Assembly (NCBI RefSeq): GCF_003477525.1 | Contig: NZ_QUDO01000002.1 | Span: 62,001-126,000, forward strand | Source: Ruminococcus sp. AF41-9 | GTDB taxonomy: Bacteria; Bacillota; Clostridia; Lachnospirales; Lachnospiraceae | Reading direction: 5' to 3' | DNA length: 64,000 nucleotides | Shown here: in pieces, positions 37,059-44,442 of the stretch | Numbering within the stretch: position 1 is the first letter of the stretch | Layout: the number at the start of each line of letters is the position of its first letter | Made by a program: the position numbers and the translations under genes | Notes under the pieces: generated by a model | What the model was told of the DNA's origin: nothing | The model's input: the letters and a program-made list of their open reading frames with translations, nothing else | Database searches by the model: none

Positions 37059-37784
37059 CTAAAGCAGTCTCATGACCTCACTTATTACTTCGTCTTCACA
37101 ATCCCTCAGATAAAAATGTCCTCCCGGAAATATCCGGTAGTTAAAATCATTGTCCGTATACTTTCCCCATTCCAAGATCGCACTCTCATCCGCTTCGTCG
37201 TCCTTTTCTCCGCCAAATGCAGAGATAGGTGTATGCAGCACTACTCCCGCTTTATCATAATACGTTTCATCCATGGTAAAATCCGCCCGCAGCATAGGCA
37301 GAAAGAAATCCAACAATTCCTGATTCTCTAGTATCTCTTTTGGCGTCCCTTCAAATCTTCCCAGTTCCCTCTTAAACGCTTCATCCGGAAGATGATAGAT
37401 TGGATTTGGCTCCGGAATACTAGGAACCCGGCTACCGGAAATAAACAGACATTTTGCAGTATATCCCGCTGCCTCCAACCGTTTTTCCAGCTCATAAGAG
37501 ATCTTCCCACCCATACTGTGGCCCCATAAGGCATACGGTCCGTACACAACCTTTCTTACAGCCTCTTCCAGGTCATCTAACATAACCGACATATCTATAT
37601 ACGGTTTCTCCATGATCTGTTCTTCCCTTCCCGGAAGCTGAACTGGACATACCGTTACTTTCCCCTGCATCTTTTTCGCCCACTGGTTATAAGCAGAAGC
37701 ACCGCCTCCCGCAAATGGCAGACAAAACAAGGTTATTTTCTCTTTACTAATATTTTCCGTATTTTTTATCAATTTCATATTCAC
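37059..37784 (-). CDS. type II thioesterase (GrsT/YbtT-like)
   Basis: The product is 241 residues, the usual size for type II thioesterases. It has LFCLPFAGGGASAYNQWA at the N-terminus, VQLPGREEQ, the nucleophile elbow LWGHSMGGKISYE, the acid region AFGGEKDDEAD and the catalytic His in PGGHFYLRD. These enzymes remove misprimed acyl groups from carrier domains. The start is a GTG at 37784 or the ATG two codons on, after AGAGGAA. It is the first biosynthetic gene after agrB, across an 83-base gap with no clear terminator, so read-through from the agr genes is plausible. Confidence 0.93.
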   Translation of the reverse strand: MNMKLIKNTENISKEKITLFCLPFAGGGASAYNQWAKKMQGKVTVCPVQLPGREEQIMEKPYIDMSVMLDDLEEAVRKVVYGPYALWGHSMGGKISYELEKRLEAAGYTAKCLFISGSRVPSIPEPNPIYHLPDEAFKRELGRFEGTPKEILENQELLDFFLPMLRADFTMDETYYDKAGVVLHTPISAFGGEKDDEADESAILEWGKYTDNDFNYRIFPGGHFYLRDCEDEVISEVMRLL

Positions 37785-37867
37785 TTTTATATTCCTCTGG
37801 CATAATGTTCTTTTTCTCTCTGTTTACCATCATTTTGTAATATGTTTTTCTCAATCACTTCTTATTT

Positions 37868-38467
37868 CTACCTGTAATTAGTTACATCTAACTCTTTGTC
37901 AAAAAAATTTTTGATCCATCCCAATATCAAACCGGACGCCAAAACAATATGCGCTACCATAATCCCGTTTACGATCAGGGAATATCCAATCACAGAAAAA
38001 ACACCTGCTATCGCGCATTCAATAACTAAAATTACCCTCGCGCGCATCCCATAAACTTTTTTCTCTTTCGCATCCAACTTCTTGCTGCTGGCATCTACCG
38101 GCGCCATGATAAATATAACGCCAACCGCGACAAACCATATGATCCGCATTTGCCATATTACAGCCGGAGCAGACGCCAGATACAGACTGCATAGAAGGAC
38201 AAGGATACCGGAAACAGCCATGCAGCCCCCTGCCTTTTCCAAATGAATCCCTCCGGCATACTGCCTTAAAACAGTAAAGGGCAATAAAAAGACTATCATC
38301 TCCATCCAATTCCCCGTTATGATGCCAAGTATGACGATGATAAGGTATATTACCACCCTGCCCAGCAGTACGCCGTAAGCATATTCATACAGCCTGCGGT
38401 CTTTCTCTTCAAGAATCCCATTCCTGCTTTGTAGTTCAAAAAGCCGGCCAGCCATTTTTTTCCACAC
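37868..38467 (-). CDS. agrB: AgrB-type peptide-processing membrane protease
   Basis: The product is 199 residues with several hydrophobic helices. The catalytic pair of AgrB cysteine proteases is visible in LRQYAGGIHLEKAGGCMAVS, with His near residue 75 and Cys near 82. AgrB cuts the AgrD precursor at its C-terminal side and forms the thiolactone. The GTG start overlaps the agrD stop by one base (TAGTG), so the two are translationally coupled. It is followed at 83 bases by the type II thioesterase of the NRPS operon on the same strand. Confidence 0.93.
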   Translation of the reverse strand: MWKKMAGRLFELQSRNGILEEKDRRLYEYAYGVLLGRVVIYLIIVILGIITGNWMEMIVFLLPFTVLRQYAGGIHLEKAGGCMAVSGILVLLCSLYLASAPAVIWQMRIIWFVAVGVIFIMAPVDASSKKLDAKEKKVYGMRARVILVIECAIAGVFSVIGYSLIVNGIMVAHIVLASGLILGWIKNFFDKELDVTNYR

Positions 38468-38625
38468 TAGAATTTCCTCATTTTCTTAACTTCTTCCGGC
38501 TCATCTTCCTGATAGTACAGCCAGTTGCACGCCAGATTTGCCGTATACGCCGTCAAGCAGAGTGCAAGACAGTTTACAGCTCCAAGCAGTTTGATTCCCA
38601 GGTTTTTTCTGATTATTTTTTTCAT
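38467..38625 (-). CDS. agrD: AgrD-type autoinducing peptide precursor
   Basis: A 52-residue frame starts at ATG 38625, nine bases after GGAGG, and ends at the agrB start. It has the AgrD three-part plan. The N-terminus is an amphipathic basic helix (MKKIIRKNLGIKLLGAVNCL). The core is ANLACNWLYY with Cys33. The C-terminus is an acidic recognition tail (QEDEPEEVKK). The signal is predicted to be a thiolactone from Cys33 to Tyr37 or Tyr38, with a short N-terminal exocyclic tail. Exact cleavage sites cannot be read from sequence. Confidence 0.88.
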   Translation of the reverse strand: MKKIIRKNLGIKLLGAVNCLALCLTAYTANLACNWLYYQEDEPEEVKKMRKF

Positions 38626-38660
38626 AGTTACAAAGCCTCCTTTTTTCCGAAAGTTTACAC

Positions 38661-38718
38661 AAAAATCGCCCTCTTTTCAATTACCGTGGCAAAAACGGTA
38701 ACTTTTTGGGCGATTTTT
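38661..38718. promoter_or_regulatory. large symmetric stem-loop between agrC and agrD
   Basis: Outer arms AAAAATCGCCC (38661-38671) and GGGCGATTTTT (38708-38718) pair perfectly over 11 bp. Inner arms TTACCG and CGGTAA also pair. On either strand it ends in a T run, so it can act as a terminator. It separates the agrAC from the agrDB-NRPS transcription segments and lies 36 bases before the agrD start. Confidence 0.7.
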
Positions 38719-38726
38719 GCACGTCC

Positions 38727-40022
38727 TTATTTGATTGTAAAGATCAGCTTAACAGAGAACTCCCGTTCTCCTGCCTCCACTCGCATAATTCCCGCATACT
38801 TTTTAACCAGTTTTCCAACCGTGTGCAGTCCGATCCCGTGACTGTCCGCGTCTCTTTTGGTGCTTATGTACCTGTCCTTGTCCTTTAACAGAGGGACGAC
38901 ATACCCATTGCAAAATTCCATGACAAGGAAATGCCCCGCATTTCCCATATACATCCTGCATTCCACATATCTGCCATCTTCTGTCTTTTCTGCCGCTTCC
39001 AGTGCGTTATCCAAAAGATTCCCTACGATCGAGATCAAATCCAACTCTTCCAGAAAATCCAGTCTGAGATCATTACCCAGGGTAATCCTATAGGATATAT
39101 CCTTAGATTCTGCAAGAAATTTTCTTTCACATAGGATGCTGTTCAAGATCGGATGCTCACAATATACACTTTTTTGAAGATTCTGAATCCGGACGCCTAA
39201 ATGTTCCATGATGTCCTTAACCTCTTGATTCTCTCCTTCTTCTATCAAGCCGGCTACTGTACAGATAAATTTATTTATATCGTGTAAGAATGCTCTGTTA
39301 TCCTCATTAACCTTATTCATATACTGCAGATTGGCAATCTCCGCCCTGCTTTTCTGGTATAGCCGGTCCATCTTCTTCACTTCTTCTGATTTTTCTACAA
39401 ACCTGTCAAATACTGTGAAAATGAAGATATTCGTCATTAACAGAAGCGAAGCTCCTACCGGAACCATGACCCTGTTCATTCCTTCAAAAGAAGTGTGCGA
39501 ATAAAACATACATCCTAACATAACGATCGTTGCGGTTGGCAGCATGAGCAGCACTGTAAATGTTTTATTTTCAATCGTCAGATAATCCCTTTTCCTTGTT
39601 ACCTGATTAATGCATTTAATAAACAGAAATGTCATGGTACTCATCAGCAGGAGTGCTAATGTCTTTTCTGTTTCAGTCCTGAAGCCCTCGGACGCACCAG
39701 TCACGCCATATGCATTCGTAAGTGCCGCAAAGAGAAATTCGGGAATAATTGCCAGCACATAATAGCAGCATACCGTAACCAGCTTCTTCCATATATTTCC
39801 CCGGAACACAACCATAGACGCAATCATATAGATTACCGGAATCATTACCATATTAAGTATTGAGGATTCCAGGCGGTTGGTTCCGAACATTGCCAGTGCT
39901 GCGATACAATATACGAGAAATTTTTCCCAGAATCTTTCTCTTCTGTATGGGAGTATGTTCTTTTCCAAGTCCTCCAACAGATACATCTGAAGAAGACAAA
40001 TCAAATAATCTCTTATTATCAT
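38727..40022 (-). CDS. agrC: AgrC-type sensor histidine kinase
   Basis: The product is 431 residues. The first 210 hold about six membrane helices as the peptide sensor. A coiled linker follows, then the HPK10-type phosphorylation motif FLHDINKFICTVAG with the reactive His, and a GHKL ATPase with VGNLLDNALEAAEKTED (N box) and DSHGIGLHTVGKL (G box). It should bind the thiolactone made from the adjacent agrD and phosphorylate the AgrA-like regulator. It overlaps agrA by 4 bases. Confidence 0.93.
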   Translation of the reverse strand: MIIRDYLICLLQMYLLEDLEKNILPYRRERFWEKFLVYCIAALAMFGTNRLESSILNMVMIPVIYMIASMVVFRGNIWKKLVTVCCYYVLAIIPEFLFAALTNAYGVTGASEGFRTETEKTLALLLMSTMTFLFIKCINQVTRKRDYLTIENKTFTVLLMLPTATIVMLGCMFYSHTSFEGMNRVMVPVGASLLLMTNIFIFTVFDRFVEKSEEVKKMDRLYQKSRAEIANLQYMNKVNEDNRAFLHDINKFICTVAGLIEEGENQEVKDIMEHLGVRIQNLQKSVYCEHPILNSILCERKFLAESKDISYRITLGNDLRLDFLEELDLISIVGNLLDNALEAAEKTEDGRYVECRMYMGNAGHFLVMEFCNGYVVPLLKDKDRYISTKRDADSHGIGLHTVGKLVKKYAGIMRVEAGEREFSVKLIFTIK

Positions 40023-40762
40023 ACCATGCCGTTCCTTTCCCCAAGAAATGTTATCAGTGCGTCGGCAAACTGTCCTTTTCTCGACCTCGAAACATTCAAC
40101 TGGATTCCAAACGGCAGCAACGCAACGTTCTTTTCCAATCCTTCCACTTTTGCCAAATTCACAATATAGCTGTTGTGTGCATACTCAAATCCCCTTCCGG
40201 CCAGACACTCATACAGATCACTTAAAGATTCCTTGCAATGCATCTCTTCTATCTTTCCCTGTCTGGCAATGTATATCGTACAGCCCCTTTTCGCCAGACA
40301 GATATATAAAATGTCTTCCGTATGGATGCGCATTATCCTTCCCGCCGATGTAACTGTCACGGAAGAATCTCCACAGCACAATTTCACTTTTAATAAAATC
40401 ATAGGTATTTCCTTTTTCAGACTTCTGTCATGCAGATCCTTCATGATGTACCGGAACGGTTGTCCAACATTAATGCTGTCAGGAGTCGGTTCAAAACAGC
40501 CGGAGCAGAACACCAATATCGCTGCTTCATTATATTCCCTCAGCTTCAGTACTGTTTTATTTCCATCCAATCCAGGCATACGCATATCCATAAAAATCAG
40601 ATCATGCAAAATATCCGCATCTTCCAATAATTCTTTTCCTGATTCATATTCATAAAACCGTATCTCATTCGAAGACAGAATCCCTTCCGTTTCTATGACC
40701 GTCTTTATTTTCTCCCTGTATTCTTTATCATCGTCGCAAATTGCTATTTTACACATATTCAT
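40019..40762 (-). CDS. agrA: AgrA-type LytTR response regulator
   Basis: The product is 247 residues. The receiver domain has KIAICDDDKEYREKI and the phospho-acceptor in LIFMDMRMPGLDGNKT. The C-terminal LytTR DNA-binding domain has FEYAHNSYIVNLAKVEGLEK and IQLNVSRSRKGQF. It heads the codirectional run agrA-agrC-agrD-agrB-thioesterase-PPTase-ligase-NRPS. A GGAGG site precedes the ATG, and a small dyad GTTAG-n6-CTAAC lies at 40771-40786. No canonical paired LytTR direct repeats were seen, so its target promoter is unassigned. Confidence 0.93.
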   Translation of the reverse strand: MNMCKIAICDDDKEYREKIKTVIETEGILSSNEIRFYEYESGKELLEDADILHDLIFMDMRMPGLDGNKTVLKLREYNEAAILVFCSGCFEPTPDSINVGQPFRYIMKDLHDRSLKKEIPMILLKVKLCCGDSSVTVTSAGRIMRIHTEDILYICLAKRGCTIYIARQGKIEEMHCKESLSDLYECLAGRGFEYAHNSYIVNLAKVEGLEKNVALLPFGIQLNVSRSRKGQFADALITFLGERNGMV

Positions 40763-40844
40763 CCTCCAGTGTTAGTTTCTTCTAACCCTTTCCCATAAAA
40801 AAACCATCTTGCAGAATCTGAATCCTAAGATTATTTGCCTGTTC

Positions 40845-41096
40845 CTATAACTCCGGTTCCAAATCTGCAAAGATGGGATCTTCAAAAAATTCCTGTATTG
40901 TAATATCCAATCCATCGCATATCTTTTTAATTGTAACTACGCCAGCATTCCTGCTTTGTCCATACAAAATATTTTTCAGTGTTGAAGGCGGGACGCCTGA
41001 GCGCACCGCCGCTTCATTCACTGTGATATCTTTCTGCTTAATCAGATCGTTTAACCGATATATGACCGCTGTTTTTATATCCACGGTATCGACCAC
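40845..41096 (-). CDS. XRE-family regulator at the head of the agr/NRPS region
   Basis: The product is 83 residues, mostly helix-turn-helix: KTAVIYRLNDLIKQKDITVN, then EAAVRSGVPPSTLKNILYGQ, then TIKKICDGLDITIQEFFEDP. The GTG/ATG context is preceded by AAAGGTGG. It lies 82 bases before agrA on the same strand, so it could be the first gene of the transcript or a local repressor. An AT-rich upstream region (41097-41170) probably carries its promoter. The target is unknown. Confidence 0.85.
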   Translation of the reverse strand: MVDTVDIKTAVIYRLNDLIKQKDITVNEAAVRSGVPPSTLKNILYGQSRNAGVVTIKKICDGLDITIQEFFEDPIFADLEPEL

Positions 41097-41368
41097 CTTT
41101 TTTTCTTCTATTTTATATAAATCGGCTTTAAAAGGTCGCCCATATATAGTCTTTTTGATCTATGCACGATATTTTTTTAACAGTTTTTCTTATTCTAGCA
41201 GAAATCCGCTAAATTTCTATATTTTATTAGATACATGAAACCCTGTGAGAACATTTCTGATCCTACGCAGGGTTTTCCACTTTGTTATAAAATTTTTATA
41301 TTTTGCAGTATGCTGGATCGGAGTTATCATTCAACTTTCCTTCTGCTGCCGATTGTAAAAACATATTT
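41097..41368. other. AT-rich intergenic region at the cargo edge
   Basis: About 270 bases with no gene. It probably holds the minus-strand promoter for the XRE gene near its left end. It also holds an 8-bp stem AAACCCTG (41238-41245)/CAGGGTTT (41268-41275) followed by TT. No clear direct repeats or att-like site were recognised by eye. Confidence 0.4.
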
Positions 41369-41602
41369 TTACGAATAAATATTCAGCAGTTCTTCCGGAG
41401 AAAGCAGTGTAATCCAAAAGGAAAGAAAATCCTTTTTATTCCTTGTCACAATCGCATCACACTGATTCTCCTTCGTACAAGTTGCAAGTAGGCAGTCTTC
41501 AAAATCAGATACTCTCTGCAAATAAGCAGGCAGCACATCTTCGTTCGTCACTGTCAGCACTTTTGCTATGTCCAAAACGGAGCCAAGTGCCTTTCTATGA
41601 AT
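41369..41602 (-). pseudogene. 5'-truncated PIN-domain (toxin-like) remnant
   Basis: The frame holds only the C-terminal part of a PIN nuclease-like domain: an acidic pair in RVSDFEDCLLATCTKENQCD, then AIVTRNKKDFLSF, with no N-terminal strand or first Asp. Complete PIN proteins are about 130-140 residues; at most 77 codons are open here. The frame continues upstream without a start up to the stop of the YodL gene at 41603. No antitoxin gene is next to it. It marks a likely recombination scar at the border of cargo and element backbone. Confidence 0.6.
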
Positions 41603-44362
41603 TTATACCGTTCTTACATCCCGATCAGCTCCTCTCTCCAGCTCATCTTTTCCCTGCTTTTCTTGGATTTTTCTCTTATTGATTTCCAGTCGTTCATGAA
41701 TAGATGGCTTCTTTGCCTTCGTAGTTGCTTTATTCTTTTCTGTTTGCATACTCGAAACTACCTTTTTCACAGCTTTGTCATTATCCCCTTTTGTCACATT
41801 CGCTGCTCTTGACGCTTCTACTCTGCTGTCCTGCTTTTCTGCAACCTGCCGTTCCTGCTTTTCCTGCACACTTTTTTCTTCCAGACTGCAAAAGCTCTGC
41901 AAATATGGCAGCACATGGTTCTGCATATCGGTCAGATCTTCCATACACTTCTGAAACTCTTCATTTCCCTTGTTTTTCAGATAACCAATCCAGCTTTCAT
42001 CCGTAAGTTTCAGTTCATTTTGGAGTTTCAGCTGACTTAAAATACCGCCATTTCCTGTTCCAATATCTATTTTCCCTTTGAAATGTTGCATCATTTTATC
42101 GCCTTTTTCCGCATAATATATAGTAAAAAACATCTGGGCTGTTACCATCGGCTCATCCGTCCTCGGATTACGGTCTGCGTACCATTCCTTATCCTTCTGT
42201 GCAGTACGGGAATCCAGATCTGAGAGCTTCTGACAGCGTGGTTCCATCAGCTCTCGCTTTTCACAGTAATTCACATACACCATCGGCTCTGTTTCTTTGG
42301 ATATATCTGGTTCGTAGGATTTCAGCCGTTCCAGCAAAACACCTGCCCACACGGACTGCTCACAGTCTTCTTCAATCACATCCTTCAGAAAGGAAATATA
42401 AGAACCAACATTTCCACTTTGCAGATCCAGCATGACTTCCTGTATGGTATCCTGCCCTGGCTCTACATGGTCCCGATAGTCATACGGATCGAAGTCTTCC
42501 GCAATCTCATCCAATGCTGCTGCCAGTTCTTCTGTTGTCATTTTTTTCGGATACATTGCCTCACGCACATCCTGAATCGGGATATATTTATAATCAGGCA
42601 ATGCTTTATGAATCTTCTCCAAACCTTCACGCACCACCGGCTGATCTTTTAAAAACCGCACATTATCCAAGAAGTCGCCGTGTATCGTTGTTCCCATTAC
42701 AATTAACAGTTCTGTTTCATCAAACAAGCTATCCTCCGGATCACGATAAATAATCCCCATTCCACTGCCTTTATAAGCGTTTTCCGGATCTTCTCTGTAC
42801 TTCTCATAGATTGCTGCGATTTCTTTCACATCTGTGCTTTTCTCATAAGCTCCCATATCATGAATTTCATCACATTCTGCAGCATAATATTCCAGATAAG
42901 CTTCTTTCTTAGGCGGCATATTATTGAGTACATTATCAATCATGTTATAATTGGCCTCTTCCAGTTCCTCCACCTTTGCCAATGGCTTATATTCGCCCTG
43001 GCTTTTCTGAATCTCTGCCATTACAACTTCATCCATTTCTTCTACTTTCTCCATCAACCGATCATAATCTCCACGGATGCGTTCTCCAGTCCAGCCTTCG
43101 TCTTCCAAAAGTTCCTCCGCCGCTTCTTCAATAGAAATTTCATCATTCTCATAAACGCCACCATCCATCAAGCGGAAATCTTCATCGTAAAAGGAATAAT
43201 CATATCCTTCTTCTGTTCTCTGAATAGCAAAGTAACGTTCTCCTACCTCATATGCCAGTTCACTAAGGACCTGTTCTTCCAGATTCAGGAAAGAATCTAG
43301 CTGTTCAAAACTGATACTGTCTACAAAATGAGCAGTTACTTTTTCCCCGTCATTCAGAACTACGATATCACTGACAGACAGGGAATGCCCACGGAAATCT
43401 TCCGGTCTATCAATGTTGAACCTTTCAAAAATATCATCCAGTGACATATTTCCTGATAATTCACCAACATAGACCAGCTTGTAATCTTCTTTTTTTATCT
43501 TCATACCATGACTTTCAATAAAACTCATATTCATAAAAGCATAGTTTTCGCCCGGTGAATCATCCCGGATCTGATAAATACCAAATACCCTTCTTGTTCC
43601 TAACAACAGGTTTGCTTCTTTCAATGACTGAATCTGTGGATATTTCTGCATTTCCCATTCCAGGTTACGGAAACGCTCCAGTTCTGTCATAGACATCTGA
43701 TAATGCTCTGGTCCTCGTTCAATTTCCATACGTTCTGTGACATACATCGGTGATGAAAAATTAGTGATCAGATAGATATCTGCTCCTGCATCGTATAATT
43801 TCAGTGCTTCTTCCTGCTCAATGACACTCATAGGCTCCTGAAATGCTCCTAAATTTTCTTCTGCATAATCTAGGTTGTTATCCTTTATCCGTTCCCACAT
43901 CTGCAATTCCATTCCAAACAAACCGTCGTGTGCCTGTATCATTTCTTTACTCGCATATTCACCTTTACTGCCATCACTTCCAAGGCAATAAATCTTAGAA
44001 CCCATTCTGTGATAATCCAAGGCTGCTTCTTTTCTAAGTGGCACCATATCTTCTGCTGTATATCCATAGTCACGTAATTCCAGCTTACCTATGGTTGGAT
44101 CCAGCAGTTCTTGAATATCCATTCTTGCGTCATCCAGCAAATCCTCTACACCTTCTTGATCTGCCTGACTCACTGCATCTGCCAGATTTCTTACCAAATT
44201 CCTAACTTTCTCTTCCTCGCCGATCAGATTCGCATATTCAAAAATCTGTTCTTTTACATCTGTTGAAAATTCTATATCTCTACGCTCTGCCTGAGCAATC
44301 CGTTCCTGCGTATATTCCTGCATTTTCTGCGTTTCTTTTCCTGTTATCATATTTCTCGCCAT
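41603..44362 (-). CDS. YodL-domain/DUF4316-type conjugative-element protein
   Basis: The product is 919 residues, acidic, with no membrane segment. A YodL-like domain is recognisable near residues 280-370 (MNMSFIESHGMKI, YVGELSGNMSLDDIFERFN, GHSLSVSDIVVLNDG). A charged coiled middle and a C-terminal region (MVTAQMFFTIYYAEKGDKMM) follow. The last 40 residues contain KPSIHERLEINKRKIQEKQG, a tail shared with the two other large backbone proteins. The ribosome site is AGGAGG. Such proteins are standard in Tn1549/CTn elements beside the methylase-helicase gene, and the role is unknown. It is the last backbone gene before the cargo. Confidence 0.85.
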   Translation of the reverse strand: MARNMITGKETQKMQEYTQERIAQAERRDIEFSTDVKEQIFEYANLIGEEEKVRNLVRNLADAVSQADQEGVEDLLDDARMDIQELLDPTIGKLELRDYGYTAEDMVPLRKEAALDYHRMGSKIYCLGSDGSKGEYASKEMIQAHDGLFGMELQMWERIKDNNLDYAEENLGAFQEPMSVIEQEEALKLYDAGADIYLITNFSSPMYVTERMEIERGPEHYQMSMTELERFRNLEWEMQKYPQIQSLKEANLLLGTRRVFGIYQIRDDSPGENYAFMNMSFIESHGMKIKKEDYKLVYVGELSGNMSLDDIFERFNIDRPEDFRGHSLSVSDIVVLNDGEKVTAHFVDSISFEQLDSFLNLEEQVLSELAYEVGERYFAIQRTEEGYDYSFYDEDFRLMDGGVYENDEISIEEAAEELLEDEGWTGERIRGDYDRLMEKVEEMDEVVMAEIQKSQGEYKPLAKVEELEEANYNMIDNVLNNMPPKKEAYLEYYAAECDEIHDMGAYEKSTDVKEIAAIYEKYREDPENAYKGSGMGIIYRDPEDSLFDETELLIVMGTTIHGDFLDNVRFLKDQPVVREGLEKIHKALPDYKYIPIQDVREAMYPKKMTTEELAAALDEIAEDFDPYDYRDHVEPGQDTIQEVMLDLQSGNVGSYISFLKDVIEEDCEQSVWAGVLLERLKSYEPDISKETEPMVYVNYCEKRELMEPRCQKLSDLDSRTAQKDKEWYADRNPRTDEPMVTAQMFFTIYYAEKGDKMMQHFKGKIDIGTGNGGILSQLKLQNELKLTDESWIGYLKNKGNEEFQKCMEDLTDMQNHVLPYLQSFCSLEEKSVQEKQERQVAEKQDSRVEASRAANVTKGDNDKAVKKVVSSMQTEKNKATTKAKKPSIHERLEINKRKIQEKQGKDELERGADRDVRTV

Positions 44363-44387
44363 TCAAATTCCTCCTGTGTTCTAAAAA

Positions 44388-44429
44388 ATGGCATAACAGG
44401 CAGAACCTTCTTCTACCAAATTATGCCAT
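44388..44429 (-). terminator. intrinsic terminator between the giant helicase and YodL genes
   Basis: A perfect 9-bp stem ATGGCATAA/TTATGCCAT with a 24-base loop is followed on the minus strand by TTTTTTAG. It lies right after the stop at 44443 and before the YodL gene, so transcription into that gene would need read-through or antitermination. Confidence 0.7.
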
Positions 44430-44442
44430 CTTTCCTGTTTAT

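Noticed and set aside
41235..41280. Possible att-like or integration site at the cargo edge
   Set aside because: The AAACCCTG/CAGGGTTT stem has no matching copy at the left cargo edge that I could see.
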